Shown: positions 15,886-24,613, numbered from the stretch's first letter. The stretch is DNA of 58,453 nt from Clostridia bacterium (GCA_017433225.1 JAFRHS010000041.1:1-58453); one strand, 5' to 3'. The notes: generated by a model from the sequence alone, not told the origin. Made by a program: numbers and translations.

Positions 15886-16407
15886 ATGACTATCAGAGAA
15901 AAGCTTTCCGTTGGGAACAAACAGTATCTCGAGAACTCGAACGAGGCGCTACGTTTAGATACAGCAGAGAATGGACAGCATCCGTACGCGATCATGGTCT
16001 GCTGTTCGGATTCCCGCGTCATTCCGGAGCAGATCTTCAGTGCAGACATCGGAGACCTGTTTGTGATCCGCGTCGCAGGAAATGTGCTCGATCAGCATCA
16101 GCTGGGAAGCATTGAATATGCGGCGGGGCACCTGCACTGCCAGCACATCATCGTGCTGGGACACACCGGTTGCGGTGCAGTCACAGCTGCGCTACATGGC
16201 GGCGGGGATGGGTTCATCAAATACATCACCGACGACATTCTGGAAGCCATCGGTTCAGAGCGTGACCCGGACAAGGCATGCTACCTGAACGTGGAGCATG
16301 CGGTCGAACGCTTGAAGAGAGAATTCGCTTCGCATCCGGAAGTTGGAGAAGCCGTGATCGAAGGTGCCGTCTATGACATCAAAACCGGCGTTGTTCGGTG
16401 GTTATGA
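15886..16407 (+). CDS. Beta-carbonic anhydrase, copy 1
   Basis: Hydrates CO2 to bicarbonate in the cytoplasm. The 173-residue protein shows the zinc ligands and catalytic dyad of beta-carbonic anhydrases: Cys40 and Asp42-Arg44 in CCSDSR, His93 and Cys96 in GHTGCGA. It is a single-domain, short-form enzyme ending TGVVRWL. The start at 15886 has AAGAAGGTG 6 nt upstream; the in-frame GTG at 15877 overlaps that site. A terminator follows at 16428. It is a near-identical paralogue of the gene at 18540, but alone in its transcript. Confidence 0.95.
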   Translation: MTIREKLSVGNKQYLENSNEALRLDTAENGQHPYAIMVCCSDSRVIPEQIFSADIGDLFVIRVAGNVLDQHQLGSIEYAAGHLHCQHIIVLGHTGCGAVTAALHGGGDGFIKYITDDILEAIGSERDPDKACYLNVEHAVERLKREFASHPEVGEAVIEGAVYDIKTGVVRWL

Positions 16408-16427
16408 GGAACATTTGAATAAAGAGT

Positions 16428-16457
16428 CAGCCGGGAGCAGTGCTCCCGGCTGTTTTG
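16428..16457 (+). terminator. Rho-independent terminator after carbonic anhydrase 1
   Basis: CAGCCGGGAGC-AGT-GCTCCCGGCTG stem followed by TTTT. It abuts the end of the converging ADP-ribosylglycohydrolase gene and can serve both. Confidence 0.85.
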
Positions 16458-17588
16458 TTACTTGAGGTACTCCGTGAGGTCGATGGTGCGGACCGGGTGT
16501 TCCAGGTCGATGTCCTGGGGCAGGTCAAAGATCATGTGGTAGACGTTCGTGTAGTTGTTCTTGAAGATGATGGGCGGGTTCTGCAGGCGGGGTTCTTTCC
16601 AGCCGAAGATGAAGCAATTGGGGTACTCCGTCACGAGGGTATAGGGCATGTTGCCGTTACTGTACTCCTCGAGGATCTCGAGGGCGTCGTCGAGGGTCAT
16701 ATCATCTTCCCAGGGTTTATAGTCTTCCGGTGGGATGGGGTCGATGAGTTCATGGCCGCCGTCGATCCAGTGGACGCCGCTGGCTTTGCAGGGGTCCTTC
16801 CGGAACTCCTCGAAGCGTTCGGCGATTTCTCTAAGGTCTTCCGGTAAGCGTTCCAGGGCTTCTTTTTTGAACGGCTGCGGTACATCGCCATAGAAAGCTT
16901 CCGCGAGGGCGCCGGCCATACAGGCCTGGGTGTCTGCATCGCCACCGAGAGAGACCGCTTTGCGGATGGCGTCTTCGTAGGAGTCAGACTCGAGGAACGC
17001 GATGATGGCTTCCGGGACCGAGCCCTGGCAGGTGACGTCGAACTCGTAGGTCGGGCGGATGTCATCGAGGGTGCGGTCAAGGTCATACCGGAACGTGTTC
17101 GCGATGTACTCCTTGATGAAGTCCTTGTCGTGGCCGGTGCGGGCCAGGTACATGCCCGCCGCGATGGCCTGTGCCCCCTTGATGCCCTCCGGGTGGTTGT
17201 GGGTGACGTCCGCGGTCAGTTTCGCCATGTTCAGCGTCTGACCGAGGGACGGGTAGAGCCAGCCCACCGCGGACACGCGCATGCCGGAGCCGTTGCCGTA
17301 GCTGTTGTAGGGTTTTGGGTCAGGGTTATCCAGCCAGTGGTAGAACGTGCCGCCGTAGCCGGCACCATGGTACTTGCGGCCGAGGCGCTGCATTTCATTC
17401 ACGACGGCGCGGCGGATGGTGTCATCGTCCTCGCCGTACGTGTCCATGAGGGCCTTCGCAACGGCCAGGGTCATGACCGTGTCGTCCGTCGGACGGGAGT
17501 CCTCGTGGAGCAGCTGGAAGTCATAAGTTTTGGTGGGGTTGAATTCGTAGGCAGAACCGACGATGTCCCCAAAGATAGCACCTAACAT
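16458..17588 (-). CDS. ADP-ribosylglycohydrolase family protein
   Basis: A 376-residue member of the DraG/ARH3 fold that removes ADP-ribose from proteins or metabolites. Residues 1-250 contain MLGAIFGDIVGSAYEF, TDDTVMTLAVAKAL (metal ligands) and SLGGDADTQACMAGALAEA (second metal site), all intact. The last 110 residues form an extra C-terminal domain (from about DPIPPEDYKPWEDDMTLDD) that I do not recognise; similar extensions occur in gut Firmicutes. The start at 17588 has AGGAGG upstream. It stands alone between the two carbonic anhydrase units. Confidence 0.92.
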   Translation of the reverse strand: MLGAIFGDIVGSAYEFNPTKTYDFQLLHEDSRPTDDTVMTLAVAKALMDTYGEDDDTIRRAVVNEMQRLGRKYHGAGYGGTFYHWLDNPDPKPYNSYGNGSGMRVSAVGWLYPSLGQTLNMAKLTADVTHNHPEGIKGAQAIAAGMYLARTGHDKDFIKEYIANTFRYDLDRTLDDIRPTYEFDVTCQGSVPEAIIAFLESDSYEDAIRKAVSLGGDADTQACMAGALAEAFYGDVPQPFKKEALERLPEDLREIAERFEEFRKDPCKASGVHWIDGGHELIDPIPPEDYKPWEDDMTLDDALEILEEYSNGNMPYTLVTEYPNCFIFGWKEPRLQNPPIIFKNNYTNVYHMIFDLPQDIDLEHPVRTIDLTEYLK

Positions 17589-17690
17589 ACCGTAATTCCT
17601 CCTTTGGTTTTGGTTCGCCCTCATTGTACTTCATTTGGTGGGTGAAAAGGTCAATTCGCAGGGGACTTTTACTGCCAGCAGTGGTGCATA

Positions 17691-17699
17691 TGATATAAT
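17691..17699 (+). promoter_or_regulatory. Extended -10 promoter of the hydrolase-carbonic anhydrase operon
   Basis: TGATATAAT reads as an extended -10 (TGnTATAAT) without a clear -35. The downstream leader shares AATGCTAAAG and CGTTTGGA with the leader of carbonic anhydrase copy 1. Confidence 0.6.
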
Positions 17700-17743
17700 G
17701 CTAAAGAAGAGTTTTCGTTTGGATTATTATCAGGAGGACGCCC

Positions 17744-18538
17744 ATGAAGTATTCGCTGGAAGTTCTGCACAGGGAGCCGGTCGGAAAGAAGACGGGAAAG
17801 ACATTGCTGTTTATTCACGGTGTCGGGCACGGCGCCTGGTGCTGGGAAAAGTATATGGACTACTTTTCGGAGGCTGGCTATGACTGCTATGCCTTGAGTC
17901 TGCGCGGGCACTGTGGCAGCAAAGGGCACTTATTGCTGAACACCTTCACCATTGACGATTATGTGGAAGACGTCTACCAGACCGTTCGCAAGCTCGGTGA
18001 AAAGCCGATCCTGGTCGGCCATTCCATGGGCGGTGAGATCACTCAGAAGTACTTGCTCAAGTATCAGGACACGATCAGCGGCGCAGTGCTGTTGGCCTCT
18101 TCCCCGGTGGGAGGCATGCGCATCTGGCCTGATGTTCTGTCCATGGTCCCCGTCGCACCACAATTCCTCCTTTGCGTGTTGGCGATGTATGGTTTTGTCC
18201 GCTCACCTAAGCGCATCAAGAAGGCATTGTTCCTGGATGGGAGACTCTCTGAAGAAGAAGTCGCCAAGTATGCTCCGAACTTTTGCCCGGAGTCTCTGCT
18301 CGCAATGGCCTTGCCGGTATTCTTCCATTACAAACCGGCGAACGTGGATATCCCGGTGCTGGTTCTGGGCTCCGATGCAGATCTCTTTTTCCCCATGCGG
18401 GCTCAAAAGCGGACTGCAAAAGCCTACAATGTCGAGCCTGTCATGCTTCCCAACATGTGTCACGACATGATGCTCGACCCCGAATGGGAGAAAGGCGCAG
18501 AAGAGATCCTGAAGTTCTTACAGCAAAGAGGTGTATGA
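17744..18538 (+). CDS. Alpha/beta hydrolase
   Basis: A 264-residue serine hydrolase. FIHGVGHGAW supplies the oxyanion loop (about 23-32), GHSMGG the nucleophile (Ser94), VLGSDADLFFP the acid and CHDMMLD the catalytic His. The overall plan fits monoacylglycerol-lipase/AB-hydrolase_6 proteins; the substrate is unknown. AGGAGG precedes ATG at 17744. It ends one nucleotide before the ATG of carbonic anhydrase 2, so the two are co-transcribed and coupled. Confidence 0.9.
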   Translation: MKYSLEVLHREPVGKKTGKTLLFIHGVGHGAWCWEKYMDYFSEAGYDCYALSLRGHCGSKGHLLLNTFTIDDYVEDVYQTVRKLGEKPILVGHSMGGEITQKYLLKYQDTISGAVLLASSPVGGMRIWPDVLSMVPVAPQFLLCVLAMYGFVRSPKRIKKALFLDGRLSEEEVAKYAPNFCPESLLAMALPVFFHYKPANVDIPVLVLGSDADLFFPMRAQKRTAKAYNVEPVMLPNMCHDMMLDPEWEKGAEEILKFLQQRGV

Positions 18539-18539
18539 C

Positions 18540-19061
18540 ATGACCATCAGAGAAAAACTTTCCGTCGGGAACAGGCGGTATCTCGAGACATCTAACGCAA
18601 AGTTGCGTTTCGATACGGCGGAAAACGGGCAGCATCCGTACGCCATTGTTGTCTGCTGTTCGGATTCCCGCGTCATTCCGGAGCAGATCTTCAGCGCAGA
18701 GATCGGGGACCTGTTTGTGATCCGCGTCGCAGGAAACGTGCTGGATCAGCATCAGCTCGGGAGCATCGAATACGCGGCGGGGCACTTGCACTGTCAGCAC
18801 ATCATCGTGCTGGGCCACACCGGCTGCGGTGCGGTCAAGGCTGCGCTGACGGGCGGCGGAGACGGGTTCATCAAGTACATCACCGACGACATTCTGGAAG
18901 CCGTGGGTTCCGAACGGGACCCGGACAAGGCATGCTGCCTGAATGTGGAACATGCGGTCGAAAGGTTGAAGAAAGAATTCGCTTCGCATCCCGAAGTGGG
19001 AGAAGCCATCATCGAAGGAGCGGTCTACGATATCAAGACCGGCGTAGTCCGCTGGTTGTGA
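18540..19061 (+). CDS. Beta-carbonic anhydrase, copy 2
   Basis: A 173-residue paralogue of the enzyme at 15886, with the same ligands (CCSDSR and GHTGCGA) and most residues identical. The start at 18540 follows AAGAGGTG and lies one nucleotide after the hydrolase stop, so translation is coupled. Copies 1 and 2 match from the ribosome site (GAGGTG-TATGACATGAC against AAGGTG-CATGACATGAC) to the stop, but the sequences differ at many third positions, so the duplication is not recent. A strong terminator follows. Confidence 0.95.
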   Translation: MTIREKLSVGNRRYLETSNAKLRFDTAENGQHPYAIVVCCSDSRVIPEQIFSAEIGDLFVIRVAGNVLDQHQLGSIEYAAGHLHCQHIIVLGHTGCGAVKAALTGGGDGFIKYITDDILEAVGSERDPDKACCLNVEHAVERLKKEFASHPEVGEAIIEGAVYDIKTGVVRWL

Positions 19062-19077
19062 GTTTGTAACAGAAAAG

Positions 19078-19106
19078 AGCCGGAAGCGAGAGCTTCCGGC
19101 TTTTTG
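19078..19106 (+). terminator. Rho-independent terminator after carbonic anhydrase 2
   Basis: AGCCGGAAGC-GAGA-GCTTCCGGCT stem followed by TTTTT. It separates the operon from the converging lipoprotein gene. Confidence 0.9.
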
Positions 19107-19125
19107 GTATTCTACGTGATGTTGT

Positions 19126-19725
19126 TTACTTGGTGGGCAAAGCGACCGGGTCCCAGCCGAAGTCGTGGTACTGGGTGACCTTGAGGCCATTGGCCTTGAC
19201 ATAGTTCGCGATCTGCTGGCCGCGGGTCGCCGCTTTCGCTTTGTCGTCGCTCGTGTACTTGGCGAAGGCGTCGTAATACTCGCCGAAGAGTTTCTTGGCG
19301 GAATCGGTGTAGTTGGAGCCGTCTTCGACCCGGTCGAACTTCACGACCTTGTAGCTGTCGCCGTCTTTCTTCATGTGCATGACGCCGGGCTCGTTGCCGC
19401 CGGAGACGAATTCCAGTGTATCGCCCTTGATCTCATAGTTCTCGAGCCAGAAGTCACCATAGGCAGTGACATCGCCGTTGTCAGCCACTTCCGCACGGAT
19501 GATGTAGACCGTCGGGATGCTCGCATCCGCCTTGTCATAATACTGGCCGAACTCGGTGGCGATGTAGTCTGCGGCTACCTGCTCGATGACCGTCGCGTCC
19601 GCATCCGCGTCTGCGTCAGTCGCCTTCGGAGCCGGGGCCGATTTAGTACATGCCGTCAGTGCAAGAGACATCACAAGCAGCGCCATCATCAGAATACTTG
19701 TGAACTGTTTTTTCATGTTTTTCAT
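19126..19725 (-). CDS. Secreted lipoprotein of unknown function
   Basis: A 199-residue protein with a lipoprotein signal peptide: MKNMKKQFTS, a hydrophobic core, and lipobox LALTAC with the lipidated Cys at about residue 26. An Ala/Asp-rich linker (KATDADADADAT) follows, then a globular NTF2/cystatin-like domain with alternating strands (YIIRAEVADNGDVTAYGDFW, GVMHMKKDGDSYKVVKFD). It would sit on the outer face of the membrane. The start at 19725 has AAGGAGG with 8-nt spacing. Neighbours give no functional hint. Confidence 0.8.
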   Translation of the reverse strand: MKNMKKQFTSILMMALLVMSLALTACTKSAPAPKATDADADADATVIEQVAADYIATEFGQYYDKADASIPTVYIIRAEVADNGDVTAYGDFWLENYEIKGDTLEFVSGGNEPGVMHMKKDGDSYKVVKFDRVEDGSNYTDSAKKLFGEYYDAFAKYTSDDKAKAATRGQQIANYVKANGLKVTQYHDFGWDPVALPTK

Positions 19726-19914
19726 AGTTAGCACCTCCTTGGTTCGCTTTCAGTATAGGTTCGCCTCCCCCGCAATGCAATAACAATGTTTGTAATCAGT
19801 ATGACAGTTTTGTAACAACTGTACTAGAACGTATAAAACAGCAAGACTTTTACTTTTGTCAGCTCTTAATTGTGGTATGATAGAGATGGAATACATTTAT
19901 TAGGAGGTAGTCCT

Positions 19915-20268
19915 ATGGAAAAAAGTTTGAAAATCCTGAAGATCTTTGGTTTTCTGGAGCTGGGCCTCGGCATCATCGGCGCCGCTCTGGCCATTATGGG
20001 AAACGACTGGACCGCATGGCTGAATGTGGCTGTCGAGTTTCTGACCGCTTTCCTGTTGCTGAGCGCGGTGAAAGACCCGCCCAAGTACATTGATGCTGCC
20101 TGGTCTGTCACGCTCCTCGCCTTCATCCTGAGCCTTCTGGACCTTCGGTTCCTGCGCGGTGTGGAGGTCGACACACTCACCCTGGTGGTGTACCCGATCG
20201 TCGCAGTCCTGAACCTCATCGTGTTCCTTGCGGCGCACAAGGTGAGAAGAACCGTTAAAGGAAAATAA
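19915..20268 (+). CDS. Small membrane protein, four predicted helices
   Basis: A 117-residue integral membrane protein with four hydrophobic segments (about 8-28, 34-50, 60-80, 88-108) and a basic C-terminus (KVRRTVKGK). No family is recognised. AGGAGGT lies 6-7 nt before the start at 19915. It is a single-gene unit ended by the terminator at 20289. Confidence 0.75.
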   Translation: MEKSLKILKIFGFLELGLGIIGAALAIMGNDWTAWLNVAVEFLTAFLLLSAVKDPPKYIDAAWSVTLLAFILSLLDLRFLRGVEVDTLTLVVYPIVAVLNLIVFLAAHKVRRTVKGK

Positions 20269-20288
20269 GAACAAGTTTTGTTGCGAAG

Positions 20289-20319
20289 CAGCCGGAAACG
20301 AACGTTTCCGGCTGTTTTT
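20289..20319 (+). terminator. Rho-independent terminator
   Basis: CAGCCGGAAAC-GAAC-GTTTCCGGCTG stem followed by TTTTT, after the small membrane protein gene. Confidence 0.9.
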
Positions 20320-20404
20320 GTCATTTAGGTTGTTTGGTTATGTCTCTATTTCTTATTCTCGATTGTTAAATCTTAAACTAAGCTTAATTTGTTCGCACAT
20401 CTCT

Positions 20405-20412
20405 GTTATAGT
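20405..20412 (+). promoter_or_regulatory. Extended -10 promoter of the lipase gene
   Basis: TGTTATAGT reads as an extended -10 about 55 nt before the lipase start. No convincing -35 is present. Confidence 0.4.
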
Positions 20413-20465
20413 GAGGGTGTAAGAAGGTGGTATTACAAGTTCATATTAAGGGAGATGATTGTGGA

Positions 20466-21716
20466 ATGTATAAGCAGATCATTGGCAAGCGAGATCTTCT
20501 CGAAAAAACCAGCGACTATCCGTTCATTGTGGTGCACGGGTTCCTCGGCTACGGCGAGGAGACGCTGTTCTCGAAGGTCTTCCCCTACTTCGGCTTCCGG
20601 CCGGACCGCAACGTCATAAAGGCGGCCCGCAAAGCCGGCTTCGAAGTGTACCAGCCGAGTGTCGGCCCGTTCAACTCCATGTGGGACCGCGCGTGTGAAC
20701 TGTATGCGCAGATCATCGGCGGCACGGTGGACTACGGAAAAGTCCATTCGGAGAAGTTCGGCCACAAACGTTACGGCCACACCTATGACAAACCGCTCGT
20801 CCCGGACTGGGGCAAGCTGGATGCTGAGGGCAAGATCAAGAAGATCAACCTCATCGGTCACTCCTTCGGCAGTCCTACGACCCGCACGCTCATCGAACTG
20901 TTGTATAACGGTTCGGAGGAAGAACGCGCCGGCACGCCGGAGAACGAGCTGTCTGACCTGTTCAAAGGCGGCAAGACGAACTGGGTACACAGCTGCACAC
21001 TGCTCGCCGGCTGCAACGGTGTCTCTCTGGCAGTCCAGTTCACGGAGACCCCGAACGCCTGCCGCCGTACGCTGACCGCCGGTGCCGCGCTGTTCCAGGC
21101 CATCGGCAACACGCCGTTCATCAAGATCTACGACTTCAAGATGCCGCACTGGGGCATCACCGACCCGGACTACAAGGGCGGCCTCAAAGGCATGAAGTGG
21201 AACCTGAATTCCGAGAACTGGAAGCTGGCGAAAAACTTCATCAATGCACAGGAAGACAATATCGCCTACGAGCTGGGCTGGCCCACTTACAAAAAGATGA
21301 CGGAAGGGTACTCCCCCAAGCCGAACATCTACTATTTCACCTACTCGGGCGATACGACCATGCCCATCGAGGGTTCCAAGGAGCGCCGGGCCATTCCGGG
21401 CACTTTCAAACCCATGGGCTTCTTCGCCAACATGGAGGGCAAGTACACGAACCCCGCACTCGGCATTACGGACGAGTCCTGGTTCCGGAACGACGGACTG
21501 GTCAACACCATCGTCGCCCCGCATCCTCCGGGAGAGCCGTTCAAAGACTGGACCGGTGAAGACTGCATCGAACCCGGCATCTGGATCCAGTTCCCCGTCG
21601 AGCAGAAACACCACATGTCTTACATGGGTGTCGGCGAACCCGTGTTCTCGTACTACACGTTCTTCTTCGAGATCATGAAGCGTGCGTGTTCCCTGCCGAC
21701 GATCGATATCGAATAA
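20466..21716 (+). CDS. Triacylglycerol lipase, family I.5-like, without signal peptide
   Basis: A 416-residue lipase. IVVHGFLGYGEE (21-32) is the oxyanion region, GHSFGS (Ser133) the nucleophile elbow, and the body follows the Geobacillus/Staphylococcus lipase plan (PSVGPFNSMWDRACELYAQI, HSEKFGHKRYGHTYD, DGLVNTIVAPHPPGEP with Asp/His region). Secreted relatives have a signal peptide; this one starts MYKQIIGKRDLLEK and has none, so it is cytoplasmic or exported another way. The start at 20466 has AGGGAGA upstream; a 13-residue upstream extension is also open but is hydrophilic. Confidence 0.9.
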   Translation: MYKQIIGKRDLLEKTSDYPFIVVHGFLGYGEETLFSKVFPYFGFRPDRNVIKAARKAGFEVYQPSVGPFNSMWDRACELYAQIIGGTVDYGKVHSEKFGHKRYGHTYDKPLVPDWGKLDAEGKIKKINLIGHSFGSPTTRTLIELLYNGSEEERAGTPENELSDLFKGGKTNWVHSCTLLAGCNGVSLAVQFTETPNACRRTLTAGAALFQAIGNTPFIKIYDFKMPHWGITDPDYKGGLKGMKWNLNSENWKLAKNFINAQEDNIAYELGWPTYKKMTEGYSPKPNIYYFTYSGDTTMPIEGSKERRAIPGTFKPMGFFANMEGKYTNPALGITDESWFRNDGLVNTIVAPHPPGEPFKDWTGEDCIEPGIWIQFPVEQKHHMSYMGVGEPVFSYYTFFFEIMKRACSLPTIDIE

Positions 21717-21740
21717 AAAGGCGTGAATCGCCACAAAAAA

Positions 21741-21762
21741 GCCCCGGCCTTTTGGTCGGGGC
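21741..21762 (+). terminator. Rho-independent terminator
   Basis: GCCCCGGCC-TTTT-GGTCGGGGC stem after the lipase gene. It is one of several near-identical hairpins in the window (compare 23406 and 24582). Confidence 0.75.
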
Positions 21763-21920
21763 CAGTATTTTGTATTTGTACAAAAAGTTGTTCGTATGTG
21801 TGAATTTTTTGTATATTTTGTTTACAAGTACAACTTGACAGATGTATACTCAAATTAGCATATAACCTATTTTGTTTATGTTTTCCCTATTCCTAAATTC
21901 CTATCGAAGAGGTATACATC

Positions 21921-23372
21921 ATGAAAAAGAGAATCTTCACCGTGCTGCTCGCGCTGGCGGTCGTGGTGGCTCTGGCGTTCCCAAGCGTGGGTGCTGTCAG
22001 CTACAGGGACCCCGGTGTCTCGACCAGCGAATCGATCGACCTGCAATTCCCCTGGGACGCCAACACGCTTGTCTATGGCGACGCGGCGACCTATAACGTG
22101 AACCTCGCCGTTGCCGCCGGCGCTCTCTGCGTTGCTGTCGAGTCCGGCACCGCCAACGCGGAAAACGTACTTGACGACCTGGGTCTCGCCGGGTCTATCG
22201 CCCATTACGGTTATGGAGCGAACCCCACGAGTGTCGCCCACACATTCTCCCTGAAGACCGTTTCCGTTGATGGCTACGACTACAACCTGATCACCATCAT
22301 CGGACGTGGCTCTATGTCGATCACGGACATCATGACCGACATCACCCCGGGCGCATTCGTCCAGAACGCCGAAGTCGTCCTCAACAACCTGTACGCGTTC
22401 CTCGCTGACAACGGTCTGACCGTTGCCGACCCGGCGAACCGCTTCTTCGTCACCGGCCACAGCCTCGGCGGCGCGGTCGCCAACATCGTTGGCCACGAGC
22501 TGACTGTGGACGGCGTTGCCAAATCCACCATTTACGGGTACACGTTTGGCACTCCGCTGACGACCAGCAAGAGCAACGCCGGCAAGGACAACATTTTCAA
22601 CTTTGTTGGTGGTTACTACGCCAGCATTCTTGATTATAATCTTATGGCTCAGGCGGCATTCGACAACTTCGCCTGGGGCTCTGACTCGACCTACGCCAGC
22701 ATGTCGAACGGCAACTGGGGTACGATTGCAACTGATGTCATGAGCAAAGGTCGTTACGGCACAAGCGTGATGTTCAGAGATCAGAGCGACGCGTTCAAGG
22801 CCGTCTACCAGAACCTGACGGGCAAAGCCTACAAGGATAATGGATCATTCTCCCTTTCCAGACACCTGGTCACGACGTACATGGCTTACATCCTGGCAGA
22901 CCAAACCGTAGCCGCTTCTGTCGCCCATGGAGTCCGGACCGTAGCCATCAACGGCGGTTATCTGCCGACGGAGCCGGTGACCGAGCCGACGGAGCCGATC
23001 ACCGAACCGACCGAGCCGATCACCGAGCCGACCGAGCCCATTACCGAGCCGACCGAGCCGATCACGGAGCCGACGGAACCGATCACGGAGCCGACGGAAC
23101 CGATCACGGAGCCGACGGAACCCATCACAGAACCGACGGAGCCCATCACCGAGCCGACCGAGCCCATCACCGAGCCGACCGAGCCCATCACGGAGCCGAC
23201 AGAGCCCATTACGGAGCCGTCCACTGAGCCGACGACCGAGCCGACGACCGAGCCGACCACTCAGCCGACCACGAAACCTTCGGGCGGTTCTACCGGCAAC
23301 TGGATCTCCTCGATCTTCAACAACATCTTCAAGAGCATCTCGTCCATCTTCCGTTCCATCTTCCGCTGGTAA
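21921..23372 (+). CDS. Secreted class 3-type lipase with Thr-Glu-Pro repeat stalk
   Basis: A 483-residue secreted protein. Residues 1-25 are a signal peptide (KKR, then a hydrophobic core, AVS cleavage). The catalytic domain (about 40-345) has TGHSLGGA with nucleophile Ser181 and an IIGRG oxyanion segment, as in lipase_3 proteins. Residues about 349-450 are a low-complexity stalk of roughly eleven TEPTEPI units, then PTTEP and PTTKP variants. The last 25 residues (NWISSIFNNIFKSISSIFRS, then IFRW) form an amphipathic, basic-aromatic helix instead of a sortase motif. This tail may hold the enzyme to membrane or wall polymers. A terminator follows. Confidence 0.88.
   Translation: MKKRIFTVLLALAVVVALAFPSVGAVSYRDPGVSTSESIDLQFPWDANTLVYGDAATYNVNLAVAAGALCVAVESGTANAENVLDDLGLAGSIAHYGYGANPTSVAHTFSLKTVSVDGYDYNLITIIGRGSMSITDIMTDITPGAFVQNAEVVLNNLYAFLADNGLTVADPANRFFVTGHSLGGAVANIVGHELTVDGVAKSTIYGYTFGTPLTTSKSNAGKDNIFNFVGGYYASILDYNLMAQAAFDNFAWGSDSTYASMSNGNWGTIATDVMSKGRYGTSVMFRDQSDAFKAVYQNLTGKAYKDNGSFSLSRHLVTTYMAYILADQTVAASVAHGVRTVAINGGYLPTEPVTEPTEPITEPTEPITEPTEPITEPTEPITEPTEPITEPTEPITEPTEPITEPTEPITEPTEPITEPTEPITEPTEPITEPSTEPTTEPTTEPTTQPTTKPSGGSTGNWISSIFNNIFKSISSIFRSIFRW
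22964..23280 (+). repeat. 21-bp tandem repeats coding the TEP stalk
   Basis: About eleven 21-bp units coding TEPTEPI with small codon variants, followed by shorter ACCGAGCCG-like units. Near-identical units can recombine, so stalk length probably varies between strains. Confidence 0.85.
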
Positions 23373-23405
23373 TGAGAAACTGAAGGCGTACATCGCCACA
23401 GAAAA

Positions 23406-23432
23406 AGACCCCGGCCTTTTCGGTCGGGGTCT
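23406..23432 (+). terminator. Bidirectional Rho-independent terminator
   Basis: AGACCCCGGCC-loop-GGTCGGGGTCT between the converging secreted lipase and 3-hydroxyacyl-CoA dehydrogenase genes. Confidence 0.85.
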
Positions 23433-23446
23433 CTTGTTATCTTGAA

Positions 23447-24418
23447 TTAGTCGCCGCTGATGCGGTGGCCCATTTCGTCATACTTGAAGAAGCCTTCACC
23501 GGCGTTGACACCGGTCTTGCCTGCATTCTTGTAGCCTTCGAGAAGTTTCGCGATGGCTTTGAAATCGTAGCCGGCGATGAACTTCGGAACATGGACATAC
23601 TTCTTGACGATGTTGTAACCGGTGTCGAGACCGACAACGTCGTAGATCTCGCAGGGGCCATAGGGAGCGCCGGTAGCGGTTCTCCAGGTGCGGTCGACGT
23701 CTTCCGGAGTGGCATAGCCGTGGGCGATGAGTTCCATGGAGCCGGACAGCAGCGGGATGAGCAGGGTGTTCAGGATGTAACCGGCTTTTTCCTTCTTGAT
23801 CATGCTCGGGACCATGTTGATCTCTTTGGAGAAACGGGCGGCAGCCTGGAAGGCCTCGTCGCCGGTGTCAGCAGTACGCATGACTTCGGTGATGTTCTGC
23901 TTCCAGATGTTGTTGGCAAAGTGAAGTGCCAGGTAGTTCTTCTTGTTCGGGACATACTTGGTGAACTTGGACGGCAGCAGAGAAGAAGAGTTGGTGACCA
24001 GAAGCTGATCTTTCTTCAGGACCTTGGCGACAGCCTGGAAGACCCCGATCTTCTCCTTCTCGATCTCCGCGGTGGCTTCGATGATGATGTCAGCGTCTTT
24101 GACAGCTTCCGCCATGTCGGTGGTCAGAGTGATGTGGTTCTTGGCATCCTGTGCTCTCTTAACACAATCAGCGTAATCGAACGTGTCATAGCTGTCAGCC
24201 AGACCGCCGCAGAAGTCGGCCGGAGACTTGGTCTTGTTCATCTGATCGAGGGTCTTCTCATAGACACCGTAGAGACGATCGAGCTTCGGCTGGGTGCGGG
24301 TCTTGGAGTCTTCGCTGCGGAGCCAGATGCAAACTTCTTTGCCGCAGTAAGCGGACTGCATGGCGATCTGCGTACCGAGGACGCCGCCACCGAGGATGGT
24401 TACTTTTTTGAATTCCAT
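23447..24418 (-). CDS. 3-hydroxyacyl-CoA dehydrogenase
   Basis: Oxidises 3-hydroxyacyl-CoA with NAD+, or the reverse, in the cytoplasm. The 323-residue protein has the NAD-binding GGGVLGTQIA (10-19), DIIIEATAEIEKEKI in the Rossmann fold, the catalytic region LALHFANNIWKQNITEV with the conserved LHF-N, and the C-terminal helical domain (GYILNTLLIPLLSGS, APYGPCEIYDVVGLD). The length is normal for stand-alone HADs. The start at 24418 has AAGGGAG upstream. No thiolase or crotonase is adjacent, so the pathway (butyrate-type or beta-oxidation) is open. Confidence 0.92.
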   Translation of the reverse strand: MEFKKVTILGGGVLGTQIAMQSAYCGKEVCIWLRSEDSKTRTQPKLDRLYGVYEKTLDQMNKTKSPADFCGGLADSYDTFDYADCVKRAQDAKNHITLTTDMAEAVKDADIIIEATAEIEKEKIGVFQAVAKVLKKDQLLVTNSSSLLPSKFTKYVPNKKNYLALHFANNIWKQNITEVMRTADTGDEAFQAAARFSKEINMVPSMIKKEKAGYILNTLLIPLLSGSMELIAHGYATPEDVDRTWRTATGAPYGPCEIYDVVGLDTGYNIVKKYVHVPKFIAGYDFKAIAKLLEGYKNAGKTGVNAGEGFFKYDEMGHRISGD

Positions 24419-24581
24419 AAGAGTTTACTCCCTTCTTCATGTCACGTTATTCGGACATCTGAGAAAATACTAACAGTTAGACATTTTAAGTTATATGCAT
24501 ACAAATAGCAATATGTAAAAGATACAAATGTCAGGTGCAAAATATGTGCAAATTGTTAATAAGATATAAACAGCTTTACAT

Positions 24582-24607
24582 AAACCCCGGCCTCTCGGTC
24601 GGGGTTT
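24582..24607 (-). terminator. Rho-independent terminator after the EcsC-family gene
   Basis: AAACCCCGACC-GAGA-GGCCGGGGTTT on the minus strand, directly after the stop. Same design as the hairpins at 21741 and 23406. Confidence 0.8.
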
Positions 24608-24613
24608 CATGGT

